This document shows positions 1-9,172 of a DNA stretch of 64,000 bases, in pieces. Position numbers and translations under genes: made by a program. The notes under the pieces are model-generated. The model saw nothing but the letters and a program-made list of their open reading frames with translations, was not told where the DNA came from and did no database searches. The stretch spans positions 91,375 through 155,374 of the forward strand of contig JAHZIX010000035.1 of the NCBI GenBank assembly GCA_022601195.1, written 5' to 3'. The stretch is from Deltaproteobacteria bacterium. Its GTDB lineage: Bacteria; Acidobacteriota; Thermoanaerobaculia; Multivoradales; JAHZIX01. The number at the start of each line of letters is the position of its first letter. The stretch's first letter is position 1.

Positions 1-1
1 C

Positions 2-2095
2 TTGCCCCTGGGGGGCGCCTGGGGAGAAGCCTTCGAGGCCCAGGTGACCAGGACTCCCAACGCCATCGCGGTTCGAGATTCGGCGGGGGAGCGCTCCTAC
101 CAGCAGCTTGCCGATGAAGCCGGGGCCCTGGCGGGAGCCTTGCAGCAGAAGGGCGTGGGCCGCGACAGCGTCGTAGGGCTGCTCGGTCCCCGGGGGATCG
201 ACTTTCTGGTCGCCATGTTGGCCGTCTTTCGGGCTGGAGCCTCCTACCTTCCCCTCGATCCACGTCATCCCTCATCCCGTTGGGCACAAGCCCTGGAGCG
301 GGGTGGGGCGCGGTGGGTTCTTGCCGCCGAGGGCGAAAGGCAGCGATTGGCCGAGGTCCTGGACCTGGACGAAACCAAGGCAGAGACGAGGGCCCTAGGG
401 GTTGAGCAGATTCTTCCTCTGGAGTTGTCACAGCTAGAGCTGCCACAGGTCGAGGGACCAGAGATCCAGACCGCTGGGGCGGTTCCCGGAGAGCTGGGCG
501 AGGCGTCGGGGCCGGATTCTCCCCTACAGCTGGCCTACGTCCTGTTCACCTCCGGCTCTACCGGGGTGCCCAAGGGAGCGATGGTGACCCAGGAAGGCAT
601 GGTCAACCACCTGTGGGCCAAGATTCGCGACCTGAACATGGGGCCTGGCGACGTCGTGGCCCAGACCGCTTCCCAGAGCTTTGACATCTCCGTGTGGCAA
701 TTTCTGGCGGCATTGCTGGTAGGAGGGCGGGTCGAAATCTTTGCCGATGACGTGGCCTTCGATGCGGCGCGCTTGTTCGCAGCGACGGTGGAAAGATCTG
801 TCACGGTGCTGGAGACCGTGCCGTCCCTGCTGCGGGAGTCCTTGATGCCGGGGCGTCCCACCCTCGACCAGGGGAATCTGCAGTGGTTGCTCTCCACGGG
901 AGAAGCCTTGCCGCCGGATCTGGCCGCAGACTGGCTGGATCGCTATCCCGAGATTCCCCTGGTCAACGCCTACGGGCCTACGGAGTGTTCCGACGACGTT
1001 ACCCACGAGATCCTTCGGAAGGCCTCGGGTTCCGAAGAGAGGGTTGCCGAAACAGCGGTTGATAAGGGTGCTGGCAAACGCGCTAGCAAACGAGCTGGCG
1101 AGGGAGCTGACCTAGGCATCGTGCCCATCGGTCGCTGCTTGCCGAATTTGAGTCTCTATGTCCTCGACCAAGGCTTGCGTCCGGTGCCGCGGGGCGCGGT
1201 TGGAGAGCTCTTGGTGGGGGGCATCGGGGTCGGACGAGGCTACCGGCGAGAACCGGCTCTCACCGCCCGCACCTTTGTGCCGGATCTCTTTTCTGAACAG
1301 CCCGGAGGCCGCCTCTATCGAACCGGAGATCTGGTGCGAACCCGTGCTGCGGGCTCGCTGGAGTTTCTCGGCCGGCGGGATCACCAAGTGAAGATCCGGG
1401 GGCATCGCATCGAGCCGGGAGAGGCAGAAGCGGCTCTGCGCCGGATGGGCTTCGCCGATTGCGCTGTCGTGCCGCTCAAAGCCTCCGGTCGCCAAGATTG
1501 GCAGTTGGTGGCCTATGTGGTCCCCTCGGCCACAGGGGGCCCGAAAGATTCCTTGGCAGATTCCTTGGACGAAGGGGCCGTCGCCGAGGCACTTCGAGGC
1601 ACCTTGCCGGACTTCCTGGTTCCCGCCGCCTTCCTGGAGCTGCCCGCCTTGCCTCTCAATGCCAACGGTAAGTTGGATCGGGCAGCCCTACCTACCCCGG
1701 AAGCCTTCCGGGAGACCTTGGCGGAGTCCTACCTGGCGCCGCGCTCGGCCACCGAAGCCCGCTTGGCAGAGTTGTGGAGCGAGGTTCTAGCCGTCGACCG
1801 AGTGGGGATTCGCGACAACTTCTTCGAGCTCGGCGGTCATTCCCTTCTGGCCATGCGACTGGTCTCGAGCATCGGCAACGAATACGGCGTGGAAGTGCCT
1901 CTGCGAGCTCTCTTTGACCAACCGACCATCGAGGCTTTTCACTCTTTTCTCACCGAGCGGGACGCTTTTCGACCGGACGGGAACCTGGCCGACTTGCTCA
2001 CCGAAGTCGAGTCTCTGTCGGAAGAGGAGTTGGATGCACTGCTCGAGGAAGAAGAGCGAGGCCAGGCGGCCCCGCAAGTGGGGACGAGTCCATGA
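2..2095 (+). CDS. Nonribosomal peptide synthetase, adenylation-PCP part (5' end outside window)
   Basis: Reads as the C-terminal part of an NRPS: an adenylation (A) domain followed by a peptidyl carrier protein (PCP). Visible A-domain cores are LAYVLFTSGSTGVPKG (about residue 177), FDISVWQF, NAYGPTE, RLYRTGDLV and NGKLDR. The PCP phosphopantetheine site is in FFELGGHSLLAM, with Ser near residue 612. By alignment to the GrsA Phe-activating domain, the ten specificity residues read D-I-W-E-L-T-A-D-D-K; I cannot assign the amino acid. The A domain has an insertion of about 25-30 residues between NAYGPTE and PIG, rich in Ala/Lys/Glu, that the A domain of the next gene lacks. The C-terminal tail is acidic (SLSEEELDALLEEEE), typical of a linker between NRPS proteins. 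The frame is open at the window edge, so a condensation domain probably lies upstream; the TTG at position 2 is not a credible start. The stop overlaps the next start (ATGA), implying translational coupling. Confidence 0.95.
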   Translation: MPLGGAWGEAFEAQVTRTPNAIAVRDSAGERSYQQLADEAGALAGALQQKGVGRDSVVGLLGPRGIDFLVAMLAVFRAGASYLPLDPRHPSSRWAQALERGGARWVLAAEGERQRLAEVLDLDETKAETRALGVEQILPLELSQLELPQVEGPEIQTAGAVPGELGEASGPDSPLQLAYVLFTSGSTGVPKGAMVTQEGMVNHLWAKIRDLNMGPGDVVAQTASQSFDISVWQFLAALLVGGRVEIFADDVAFDAARLFAATVERSVTVLETVPSLLRESLMPGRPTLDQGNLQWLLSTGEALPPDLAADWLDRYPEIPLVNAYGPTECSDDVTHEILRKASGSEERVAETAVDKGAGKRASKRAGEGADLGIVPIGRCLPNLSLYVLDQGLRPVPRGAVGELLVGGIGVGRGYRREPALTARTFVPDLFSEQPGGRLYRTGDLVRTRAAGSLEFLGRRDHQVKIRGHRIEPGEAEAALRRMGFADCAVVPLKASGRQDWQLVAYVVPSATGGPKDSLADSLDEGAVAEALRGTLPDFLVPAAFLELPALPLNANGKLDRAALPTPEAFRETLAESYLAPRSATEARLAELWSEVLAVDRVGIRDNFFELGGHSLLAMRLVSSIGNEYGVEVPLRALFDQPTIEAFHSFLTERDAFRPDGNLADLLTEVESLSEEELDALLEEEERGQAAPQVGTSP

Positions 2096-5000
2096 GCTCC
2101 GTCGATCAGAGACTACAGCGGCTGACGCCGAAACAACGCCAAGCCCTCGAACGGAAGTTGCGGCAGCGGCGTCAGGCAGCGGAGCCGAGCTTGAACCGCA
2201 TTCCCCGGCGACCCGTCGTGGAGGGGGGAGACGAGCTCTCCTTCGCCCAGCAGCGGTTGTGGTTCGTCGACCGGCTCCAGCCCGGTAGCGCGGCCTACAA
2301 CATTCATGGGGCCTTGAGGCTGACCGGCCCTCTGTCCCCACCGGCTCTGGAATGGAGCTTGCGATGCCTGGTTCTCCGGCACGAAGTCCTGCGGTCCCAA
2401 TTTTTTGCCAGCCAGGGCGAGCCTCGGGTGCGCACCCGGGAGGTGCCACCCTTCGTGCTGCCGGTGGTGGATCTCACCAGCTTGGCGACGGGCCTGCCGA
2501 TGAATCAGCCAGTGGATCAGGCCGTGGATCAGGCCCGCCTCAAGGGCGAGAGCCTGGTGGAGGCCGAGGCCGCACGACCTTTCGACCTGGAAACCGATCC
2601 TCTGTACCGATTTCGTCTCCTGCGGGAGAGCTCCAGCGCCTGGATCTTGGTGATCACCTTGCACCACATCGTCGCCGACGACTGGTCCATGCAGCTCTTT
2701 ACCCAAGAGCTCAGAAGTCTCTATTCGGATGCCCTGGGTGGTTCCCGGAAGGAGCCGGCAGCGGGCTCTCTCCAATATGCCGATGTCGCCCACTGGCAGC
2801 GGCGCAGGATGGAGGCGGGTAACTTCTCCGAGCACCTCGACTATTGGCGCCAAAAGCTGAGTGGGGATCTGCCGACGGTGGATCTCGCACCGGGACGCCA
2901 GCGGGCGGAGCAGACCACCTGCGAGAGAGTCACCCGATCTCTCCCAGCTCCCCTTTCAGAAGGGGTTCGAGAGCTCGGCCAGCGCCATGGCACCACTTCC
3001 TTCATCACCCTTCTGGCCCTGTTCCAGGGCTGGCTCTACCATCTCACTCACCAGGAAGATCTGCTGGTAGGGACGACGGTGGCCAATCGAAACCATCCGG
3101 ATCTGGAAGATCTGATGGGGTTCTTCGTCAACGTTCTGCCCTTGCGCACAGACCTCCGGGGAAATCCAACCCTTTCAGAGCTGCTCGGCAGGACCCGGGA
3201 GACGGTTCTTGGCGCTTTCACCCACCAGGAGCTTCCTTTCGACCGCATGGTGGCGGAAGTTCAGCCGGATCGCGACCTGGGCAGGTTTCCCTTGGTGGAG
3301 GTGGGCTTTGAGCTAGCCCAGGGCGATGACGAGGACTTGGGCTTCGCGGGCCTGGAAGTCGAGCCCCTGGAGGCGGATGACCGGACCGCCCGGTGCGACC
3401 TGCTCCTCCAGGTGATCGAGGCTCCGGAAGGCTTGGAATGCCACGCGGACTTCCGCCCGGAGCGGCTGGAACGGGAGCAAGTAGAGATCTTCCTGGCTCG
3501 CTTCCAGGATCTCGTGGCCGCAGCAGTGGCGGATGCCGAGCAGCACCTCAAGCTGCTTCCTTTGATGCGGCGAGAGATGGCCGCTGCCCAGGGAATCGAC
3601 GAAGGGAGGATGGGCCGTCTCGCTCCCCTCACGGGCACCCAGCGGGATCTTTATCTGGGGCATTGCTTCGCGCCGCGGGCGTCCACTTTCATTCTCGGCT
3701 CTTCCATGTACTTCGGAGACGATTTGGATCCGGACTTGTGGCAGCGAGCGGTGGAGTGGGTGGTGGCGGAAGAAGACATTCTGCGCACTCGGCTGCTGAC
3801 CTTCCGGGACCAGGTGTATCAATGGGTGGACCGGAAGGCTCCGGTCGATTTCGCCATCGTCCCGGCGCCTCACCGACCCACGGATCACCCGGAGTTCCTG
3901 CGCTTCGTGGAGGGGTTGATCAAACAACCTATGGAGATCCTGGCACCGACCCTGGTTCGCCATCGATTGGTGCGCGACGTCGATGGCGGCTGGACGGCGG
4001 TGATGGCGATTCACCACCTACTCTTCGATGGCCTGGCCTGCAATGTGTTTCATCAGCGAGTCAGCTCCGCTTACGAAGACCTGGCGACGGGAAGGGAGCC
4101 GCAACGAGAAGCTCTCGCTTCTTTCTACGACTTTGTCGGTGACAACTTGGCCGTGGTGGATAGCCAGGAGATCGAGGCCTTCTGGCGGCCCCGGCTGGCC
4201 AATGTCGTTCCTTTGGAGAACTTGCGACCCAAGACGGGCGGCAGCGAGATTCACCTCCACCTCAAGAGCCTTCGGAGAGACCAAGAGGCGAGTTTGAGGC
4301 AGTTCTGCCAGCGGACCGGTTGCGCCTTGCCGACCTTGTTCCTCACCGCCTTTGGAGCGCTCCTCAGCCGCTTGTACCGTCCGGAAGAAGATTTCTCCGT
4401 CGCGAGTTTCTCTACCGGAAGGCCCAAGGAGCACCGAGACACCTTGGGTTGTTTCTACGAGGTCTTTCCCGTGGTCTTCCCGGAGTCCCTGAACCGGCTC
4501 GGTTCCTCCATCGCAGAGTGGGTGGAGTTGGCTCGGGGTTACCGCCGCTCTCTGGGAGAGATGCAGCACATCTCCCTGTTCTTGCAGAATCGCATTCTCG
4601 GAGCGGGAGGGCTGAAGTTCTACTTTAACTATTACCGCTTCGGCCACCTGGACGCCCTGGGAGCCAAACGGGCTTTGGTGGACCACAACTCCTATTCCAG
4701 CGACGAGGTTCACCTCATCGTTCGGGAGATGGCGGACCAGGTGGAGTGCAAGCTCTACTTTTCTCCGGATCAGTTGGTGGACGGCGGCTTTCTCGACCGG
4801 CTGCTGAGCTGCTGCCAACAGATTTCGGAAGGAGCCCTGCGCCTGGGGGACCTCGATCTACTTTCCCCCGCCGAGCGCTCGCAGCTCCTGGCTCTGGGAT
4901 CCGCTCCTCCTCTGGTGCGAGAGACGGAGGGAGCGAACCTTCTCGAGACGGGTGCCTCGAGGCCCAGTGCTCCAGCAGGATCTAGCCTGGTCGAGCTTCT

Positions 5001-7644
5001 GGCTGCCCAGGCGGCTCGGAACCCCACTGCGGTGGCGGCGAGCCAGGGATTGCGCCGCTGCACCTATCGGGAGCTCCAGGAGGCTTCGGATCATTTGGCT
5101 CACCGGTTGTTGGCGGAAGGGGTGACGACCGACGTGCCCGTGGCCGTGTTGGGGCCTCGGGGAATCGACTTTCTGGTGGCCATCCTGGCGGTCTTCAAGG
5201 CCGGAGGTGCTTATGTGCCCCTGGACCCGAACTATCCACCGAGGCGATGGAGAGCCGTCATCGAGCAGGCCGGTTGCCCGGTCGTTTTGGTTTCGAAGGC
5301 GAGTCGCGAGCCCTTGGCACAGGCCTGGGAAGAGCTCGCTCTGGACTCACCAGGCTTACCGGAATCCCGGGATTCCCGAGTACAGCTGATTCCTCTCGAA
5401 GAACCGGTCCTTTCCATCCCTGCCTCGGCTTCGACCCCCCAAGACCTTCCGGGCAAGGCTGCCGGCAGCGAGCTGGCCTATGTGATCTTCACCTCCGGTT
5501 CCACGGGCAAGCCCAAAGGGGTGATGGTGAATCACCAGGGGATGCTCAACCATCTCTGGATCAAGGTGGAAGATTTGGGCCTCCAAGCGGGGGACATCGT
5601 GGCTCAAACGGCCTCCACCTGCTTCGACATTTCCGTTTGGCAGTTCCTCGCTCCCCTCATGGTGGGGGCCCGAGTAGAGATTTTCGAAGATGAGGTGGCC
5701 TTCGATGGCAGCCGCTTGCTGCGGGCAGCGGAGCAGCGGGAAGTGACTGTGCTGGAGACGGTTCCTTCCTTGTTGCAGGCGGCTCTGGAGTCGGAAGGGG
5801 ACAGGGACCTGCCCATCCTGCGATGGTTGTTGGTCACCGGTGAAGCCGTGCCTCCAGGGCTGTGCCGGTCCTGGCTGGAGCGCTTTCCAAAGATTTCCAT
5901 CGTCAACGCCTACGGGCCGACGGAATGCTCCGACGACGTGACCCATGAGGTGATCGATCACGCCCCGCCGCCGGAGGCGCGGACGGTGCCCATCGGCAAG
6001 CCCTTGGCGAACTTGCGGCTGTCGGTGCTCAATCCTTGGCTCCAGCCGGTGCCGCCGCGGCTACCGGGAGAGCTTTTCGTGGGAGGCATCGGCGTCGGTC
6101 GGGGATACCTCGAGGACCCTCGCCAGACGGCCCTCGCCTTCGTGCCGGATCCCCTGTCGGACCAACCCGGGGAGCGCTTGTACCGAACCGGTGATCGGGT
6201 ACATCTGGATGCCCAGGGCCGACTGGAGTTTCAGGGGCGTCTCGATCATCAGGTCAAAGTGAGGGGCTTCCGCATCGAGCTGGGAGAGGTCGAGGCGTCC
6301 GTCGGTAGATTGAAGGGCGTCGCCCAGGCCGCGGCTGCGGTGCATCGAGGCAAGGGGGGGAGCGCAGATACCCGGCTGATCGGCTATGTCGTGGCAGAGC
6401 CTGGGGTGTCCCTGAGCCCATCCCAGCTGAAGACGGAGTTGGCTCGCGACCTGCCGGGCCATTTGGTGCCCTCCCAATGGGTCGAGCTGGAATCCCTACC
6501 CTTGACCGCCAACGGCAAGCTGGACCGTAAGGCCCTCTCGCCGCCCCTCGATGCCCTGGGGGACGGAACGCTTCGAGTGCCGCCCCGAGATGAGATCGAA
6601 CGCCAAGTCCTGGAGATCTGGCAGGAGTTGCTGGAGGTCGGGGAGATTGGCGTCGAGGACAGCTTTTTCGACCTCGGGGGGCAATCCCTCTTGGCGGTGC
6701 GGCTGCTGGCTCGCATCAAGTTACGTCTCGGTCGCGATCTACCCTTGGCCACTCTATTTGCTGGCCCCACCGTGGAAGCTCTGGCCGAGGTGTTGCGCCA
6801 GGACGAACCGTCCTTGCCGCCGGTACCTCTCGTCGCCATGCAGCCCCGGGGAGAGGGCCGCCCATTGTTTTGCGTCCATCCCGGAAGCGGCAACATCCTC
6901 GGCTATTTGGCCTTGGCAAAGGCCTTGGGAATCGGGCGACCGGTCTACGGCCTGCGGGACCCGGTGCTATGGGGGGAATGGCGGCACGGCGTGTCCGTGG
7001 TGGCCATGGCGGCCCGCTATGTCGAGGAGATCCGCCGCATTCAACCGGAAGGCCCTTACCTCTTGCTCGGCTGGTCCTTTGGGGGCCAAATCGCTTTCGA
7101 AATGACCGCCCAGCTGGAGGGCGCCGGAGAGTCCGTCGACCTTTTGGCGATCCTGGATACCGCTGCCGCCTCCCAGGTGGAAGCCTTTGCCGAAGCGGCC
7201 ACGGACGAAAGTTACCTGGTCGCCATCGCTCAGGAGTGGGGAGCGGAGCTGGAAGTAGAAGACCTCGAAGGCCTCGACGACCAGGAGCGCCTGGCACGCA
7301 CCGAAGCGGCGATGCTCACCACCGCCTCCGGTGAAGATCTCGGGCCCTCCTGGGTTGCAGATCGATTGGAGCTCTTCAAATCCAGGATCGAGGTGCTTCG
7401 AAACTACCGCCCCGGCCAGGTTGCCGCCGGCATCGACTTATTTCTCGCTGAAGAGAGCGACGACGAACCCCCGGAGGCCGACGACTCGACCTTGGGTTGG
7501 AGAAGCCATACCGCCACGGACGCTCGGGTTCACCGGGTGCCGGGAAGTCACGCCACCATGGCGGATGAACCTCATGTTCAGACGCTCGCCAGAAAACTAC
7601 AGGAACGTATTGCGGCGCGCGGGAAATCTCCCGCTAGCCCATGA
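2092..7644 (+). CDS. Nonribosomal peptide synthetase, C-C-A-PCP-TE (terminal module)
   Basis: An 1850-residue NRPS that ends with a release domain. Order seen: a short basic N-terminal linker; condensation domain 1 (LSFAQQRLWFVDRLQPG, RHEVLRS, HHIVADDW near residue 190, GFFVNVLPLR, HQELPFDRMV); a second condensation-type domain (about 505-930) with HHLLFDG near residue 640; an A domain (LAYVIFTSGSTGKPKG near 1128, FDISVWQF, NAYGPTE, RLYRTGD, NGKLDRKAL); a PCP (FFDLGGQSLLAV, Ser near 1524); and a thioesterase with GWSFGGQ near 1659, a later LAILDTA and a C-terminal GSHATM giving a Ser/Asp/His triad. Domain 1 has HHxxxDD instead of the usual HHxxxDG. No PCP separates the two condensation domains. 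The A-domain code is the same as in the upstream protein (D-I-W-E-L-T-A-D-D-K). As the TE-bearing protein it should release the finished peptide by hydrolysis or cyclisation. The start ATG overlaps the upstream stop by 4 nt. Confidence 0.96.
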   Translation: MSSVDQRLQRLTPKQRQALERKLRQRRQAAEPSLNRIPRRPVVEGGDELSFAQQRLWFVDRLQPGSAAYNIHGALRLTGPLSPPALEWSLRCLVLRHEVLRSQFFASQGEPRVRTREVPPFVLPVVDLTSLATGLPMNQPVDQAVDQARLKGESLVEAEAARPFDLETDPLYRFRLLRESSSAWILVITLHHIVADDWSMQLFTQELRSLYSDALGGSRKEPAAGSLQYADVAHWQRRRMEAGNFSEHLDYWRQKLSGDLPTVDLAPGRQRAEQTTCERVTRSLPAPLSEGVRELGQRHGTTSFITLLALFQGWLYHLTHQEDLLVGTTVANRNHPDLEDLMGFFVNVLPLRTDLRGNPTLSELLGRTRETVLGAFTHQELPFDRMVAEVQPDRDLGRFPLVEVGFELAQGDDEDLGFAGLEVEPLEADDRTARCDLLLQVIEAPEGLECHADFRPERLEREQVEIFLARFQDLVAAAVADAEQHLKLLPLMRREMAAAQGIDEGRMGRLAPLTGTQRDLYLGHCFAPRASTFILGSSMYFGDDLDPDLWQRAVEWVVAEEDILRTRLLTFRDQVYQWVDRKAPVDFAIVPAPHRPTDHPEFLRFVEGLIKQPMEILAPTLVRHRLVRDVDGGWTAVMAIHHLLFDGLACNVFHQRVSSAYEDLATGREPQREALASFYDFVGDNLAVVDSQEIEAFWRPRLANVVPLENLRPKTGGSEIHLHLKSLRRDQEASLRQFCQRTGCALPTLFLTAFGALLSRLYRPEEDFSVASFSTGRPKEHRDTLGCFYEVFPVVFPESLNRLGSSIAEWVELARGYRRSLGEMQHISLFLQNRILGAGGLKFYFNYYRFGHLDALGAKRALVDHNSYSSDEVHLIVREMADQVECKLYFSPDQLVDGGFLDRLLSCCQQISEGALRLGDLDLLSPAERSQLLALGSAPPLVRETEGANLLETGASRPSAPAGSSLVELLAAQAARNPTAVAASQGLRRCTYRELQEASDHLAHRLLAEGVTTDVPVAVLGPRGIDFLVAILAVFKAGGAYVPLDPNYPPRRWRAVIEQAGCPVVLVSKASREPLAQAWEELALDSPGLPESRDSRVQLIPLEEPVLSIPASASTPQDLPGKAAGSELAYVIFTSGSTGKPKGVMVNHQGMLNHLWIKVEDLGLQAGDIVAQTASTCFDISVWQFLAPLMVGARVEIFEDEVAFDGSRLLRAAEQREVTVLETVPSLLQAALESEGDRDLPILRWLLVTGEAVPPGLCRSWLERFPKISIVNAYGPTECSDDVTHEVIDHAPPPEARTVPIGKPLANLRLSVLNPWLQPVPPRLPGELFVGGIGVGRGYLEDPRQTALAFVPDPLSDQPGERLYRTGDRVHLDAQGRLEFQGRLDHQVKVRGFRIELGEVEASVGRLKGVAQAAAAVHRGKGGSADTRLIGYVVAEPGVSLSPSQLKTELARDLPGHLVPSQWVELESLPLTANGKLDRKALSPPLDALGDGTLRVPPRDEIERQVLEIWQELLEVGEIGVEDSFFDLGGQSLLAVRLLARIKLRLGRDLPLATLFAGPTVEALAEVLRQDEPSLPPVPLVAMQPRGEGRPLFCVHPGSGNILGYLALAKALGIGRPVYGLRDPVLWGEWRHGVSVVAMAARYVEEIRRIQPEGPYLLLGWSFGGQIAFEMTAQLEGAGESVDLLAILDTAAASQVEAFAEAATDESYLVAIAQEWGAELEVEDLEGLDDQERLARTEAAMLTTASGEDLGPSWVADRLELFKSRIEVLRNYRPGQVAAGIDLFLAEESDDEPPEADDSTLGWRSHTATDARVHRVPGSHATMADEPHVQTLARKLQERIAARGKSPASP

Positions 7645-7663
7645 TGGAAAATAGGAGCACGAC

Positions 7664-9109
7664 GTGAAAACGAAGTTTGGATTAACAGGGATGAAAGCTT
7701 TCTACACGGTGTGGGCTGGCCAAGTACTGTCCATGCTGGGTAGTGAGCTCACAGGATTCGCCCTCGGTGTCTGGGTCTTTCAGCAGACGGGCTCGGTGAC
7801 CAAGTTCGCCACCATCATTTTCGCCACGACCCTACCGGGCATCCTTTTGTCTCCGGTTGCCGGTGCCGTGGTCGATCGATTGAACCGCCGAACAGCGATG
7901 CTGGTTAGCGATTCCGTCTCCGCCTTGAGTACCTTGGCGGTAGCCTCTTTGCTGTTTACCAGCCAGCTCGAGCTATGGCACATCATCGTGTTGGTCACCG
8001 CGACCTCTATTGCGGAGACCTTCCAATCCGTTGCCTACAGCGCTTCCTTTGCTCTCATGGTGCCCACGGAGAAGTTGGGTAGAGCCAATGGCTTCTATCA
8101 ACTGGGCTCAGCGGTCACCAGGGTCTTGAGCCCCTTGCTGGCGGGAGTCTTGATCCAGTTCATCGGCCTCAAGGGAGTGATCCTGGTGGATTTCGCCTCC
8201 TTCGTCATTGGAGTGGGGACTCTCCTCATGGTGAGGATGCCATCCACCACGGAGCCCTCCGACGACGAGGAGAGGAGCGACTCCATCCTGCGGGACATGG
8301 GAGAAGCGCTGTCCTATTTGCGCGCCCGCAGCGGGTTGCTCCTGGTGATGGGCATCTTCATGATCGACAACTTTGCCATCGGCCTGGCCAACGTCGCCGG
8401 CCAACCTCTGGTGTTGAGCTTCGCCTCGCCGGCTGTGCTGGGCACGGTCTTGTCCATCGCCAGTACGGGGTTCATCATCGGCAGTATCGCCATGAGCGCT
8501 TGGGGAGGGCCGAAGAAGAAGATCAACGGCATTCTCGGCTTCAGTATCCTGTTCGGTTTGGGAATCATGTTGACGGGTATCTGGCCGTCGGCGATTCCCG
8601 TTTGCCTGGCCATGATGGTCATCACGACTTCGGCGCCGATCCTCTTCGGGAGCAGTGAGGCGCTGTGGCAAGCCAAGGTGGATCTCAAACTCCAGGGCCG
8701 GGTACTTTCCTTCAGCTCGATGGTCTCTCGGTCGGCCTTGTTGGCCTCCTATGTTCTCGCCGGTCCCTTGGCCGACAAGGTCTTCGAGCCCATGCTGATG
8801 GAAGGCGGTGCCCTCGCCGATAGTGTTGGTCGAGTGATCGGGGTCGGTCCTGGCCGAGGCATCGGTTTCATGTTCATCCTGTTCGGCGCTCTGCCCATGT
8901 TGGCGGGAGTTCTGGGCTACCTCCACCCCCGGCTGCGCCGAGTCGACGACGAGTTGCCCGACGCCAATCCGGAAGCCGAGGAGTCTTCCCCGGAAGAGTC
9001 CTTGGAGGCTGAAAAGGATGGGGTCGAGGTCGCTCTGGAAGCGGTTCCGGAGACAGTTCCGGAGACGGTTCAGGAGACGCTACAAAGTGAGCAAGCTCCT
9101 GTTCTTTAA
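7664..9109 (+). CDS. MFS transporter, probable exporter of the NRPS product
   Basis: A 481-residue major facilitator protein of the DHA3/macrolide-efflux kind. Around 10-12 hydrophobic segments can be seen, and the loop after TM2-3 carries the MFS-like signature AGAVVDRLNRRTAML near residue 65-80. The C-terminal 50 residues are an acidic cytoplasmic tail with a repeated V-PETVPETVQET motif. The start is GTG at 7664, with AGGAG six bases upstream; it lies 19 nt after the NRPS stop. Tight spacing and shared direction place it in the NRPS transcription unit, where DHA3 transporters commonly export or give self-resistance to the peptide. The substrate itself is inferred. Confidence 0.9.
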   Translation: MKTKFGLTGMKAFYTVWAGQVLSMLGSELTGFALGVWVFQQTGSVTKFATIIFATTLPGILLSPVAGAVVDRLNRRTAMLVSDSVSALSTLAVASLLFTSQLELWHIIVLVTATSIAETFQSVAYSASFALMVPTEKLGRANGFYQLGSAVTRVLSPLLAGVLIQFIGLKGVILVDFASFVIGVGTLLMVRMPSTTEPSDDEERSDSILRDMGEALSYLRARSGLLLVMGIFMIDNFAIGLANVAGQPLVLSFASPAVLGTVLSIASTGFIIGSIAMSAWGGPKKKINGILGFSILFGLGIMLTGIWPSAIPVCLAMMVITTSAPILFGSSEALWQAKVDLKLQGRVLSFSSMVSRSALLASYVLAGPLADKVFEPMLMEGGALADSVGRVIGVGPGRGIGFMFILFGALPMLAGVLGYLHPRLRRVDDELPDANPEAEESSPEESLEAEKDGVEVALEAVPETVPETVQETLQSEQAPVL

Positions 9110-9172
9110 CTTCCAGGATCAGGTAGAATCGTTGATAGAGAATTTTTTGAAGAATGATTTTTGAGGTGTTGG

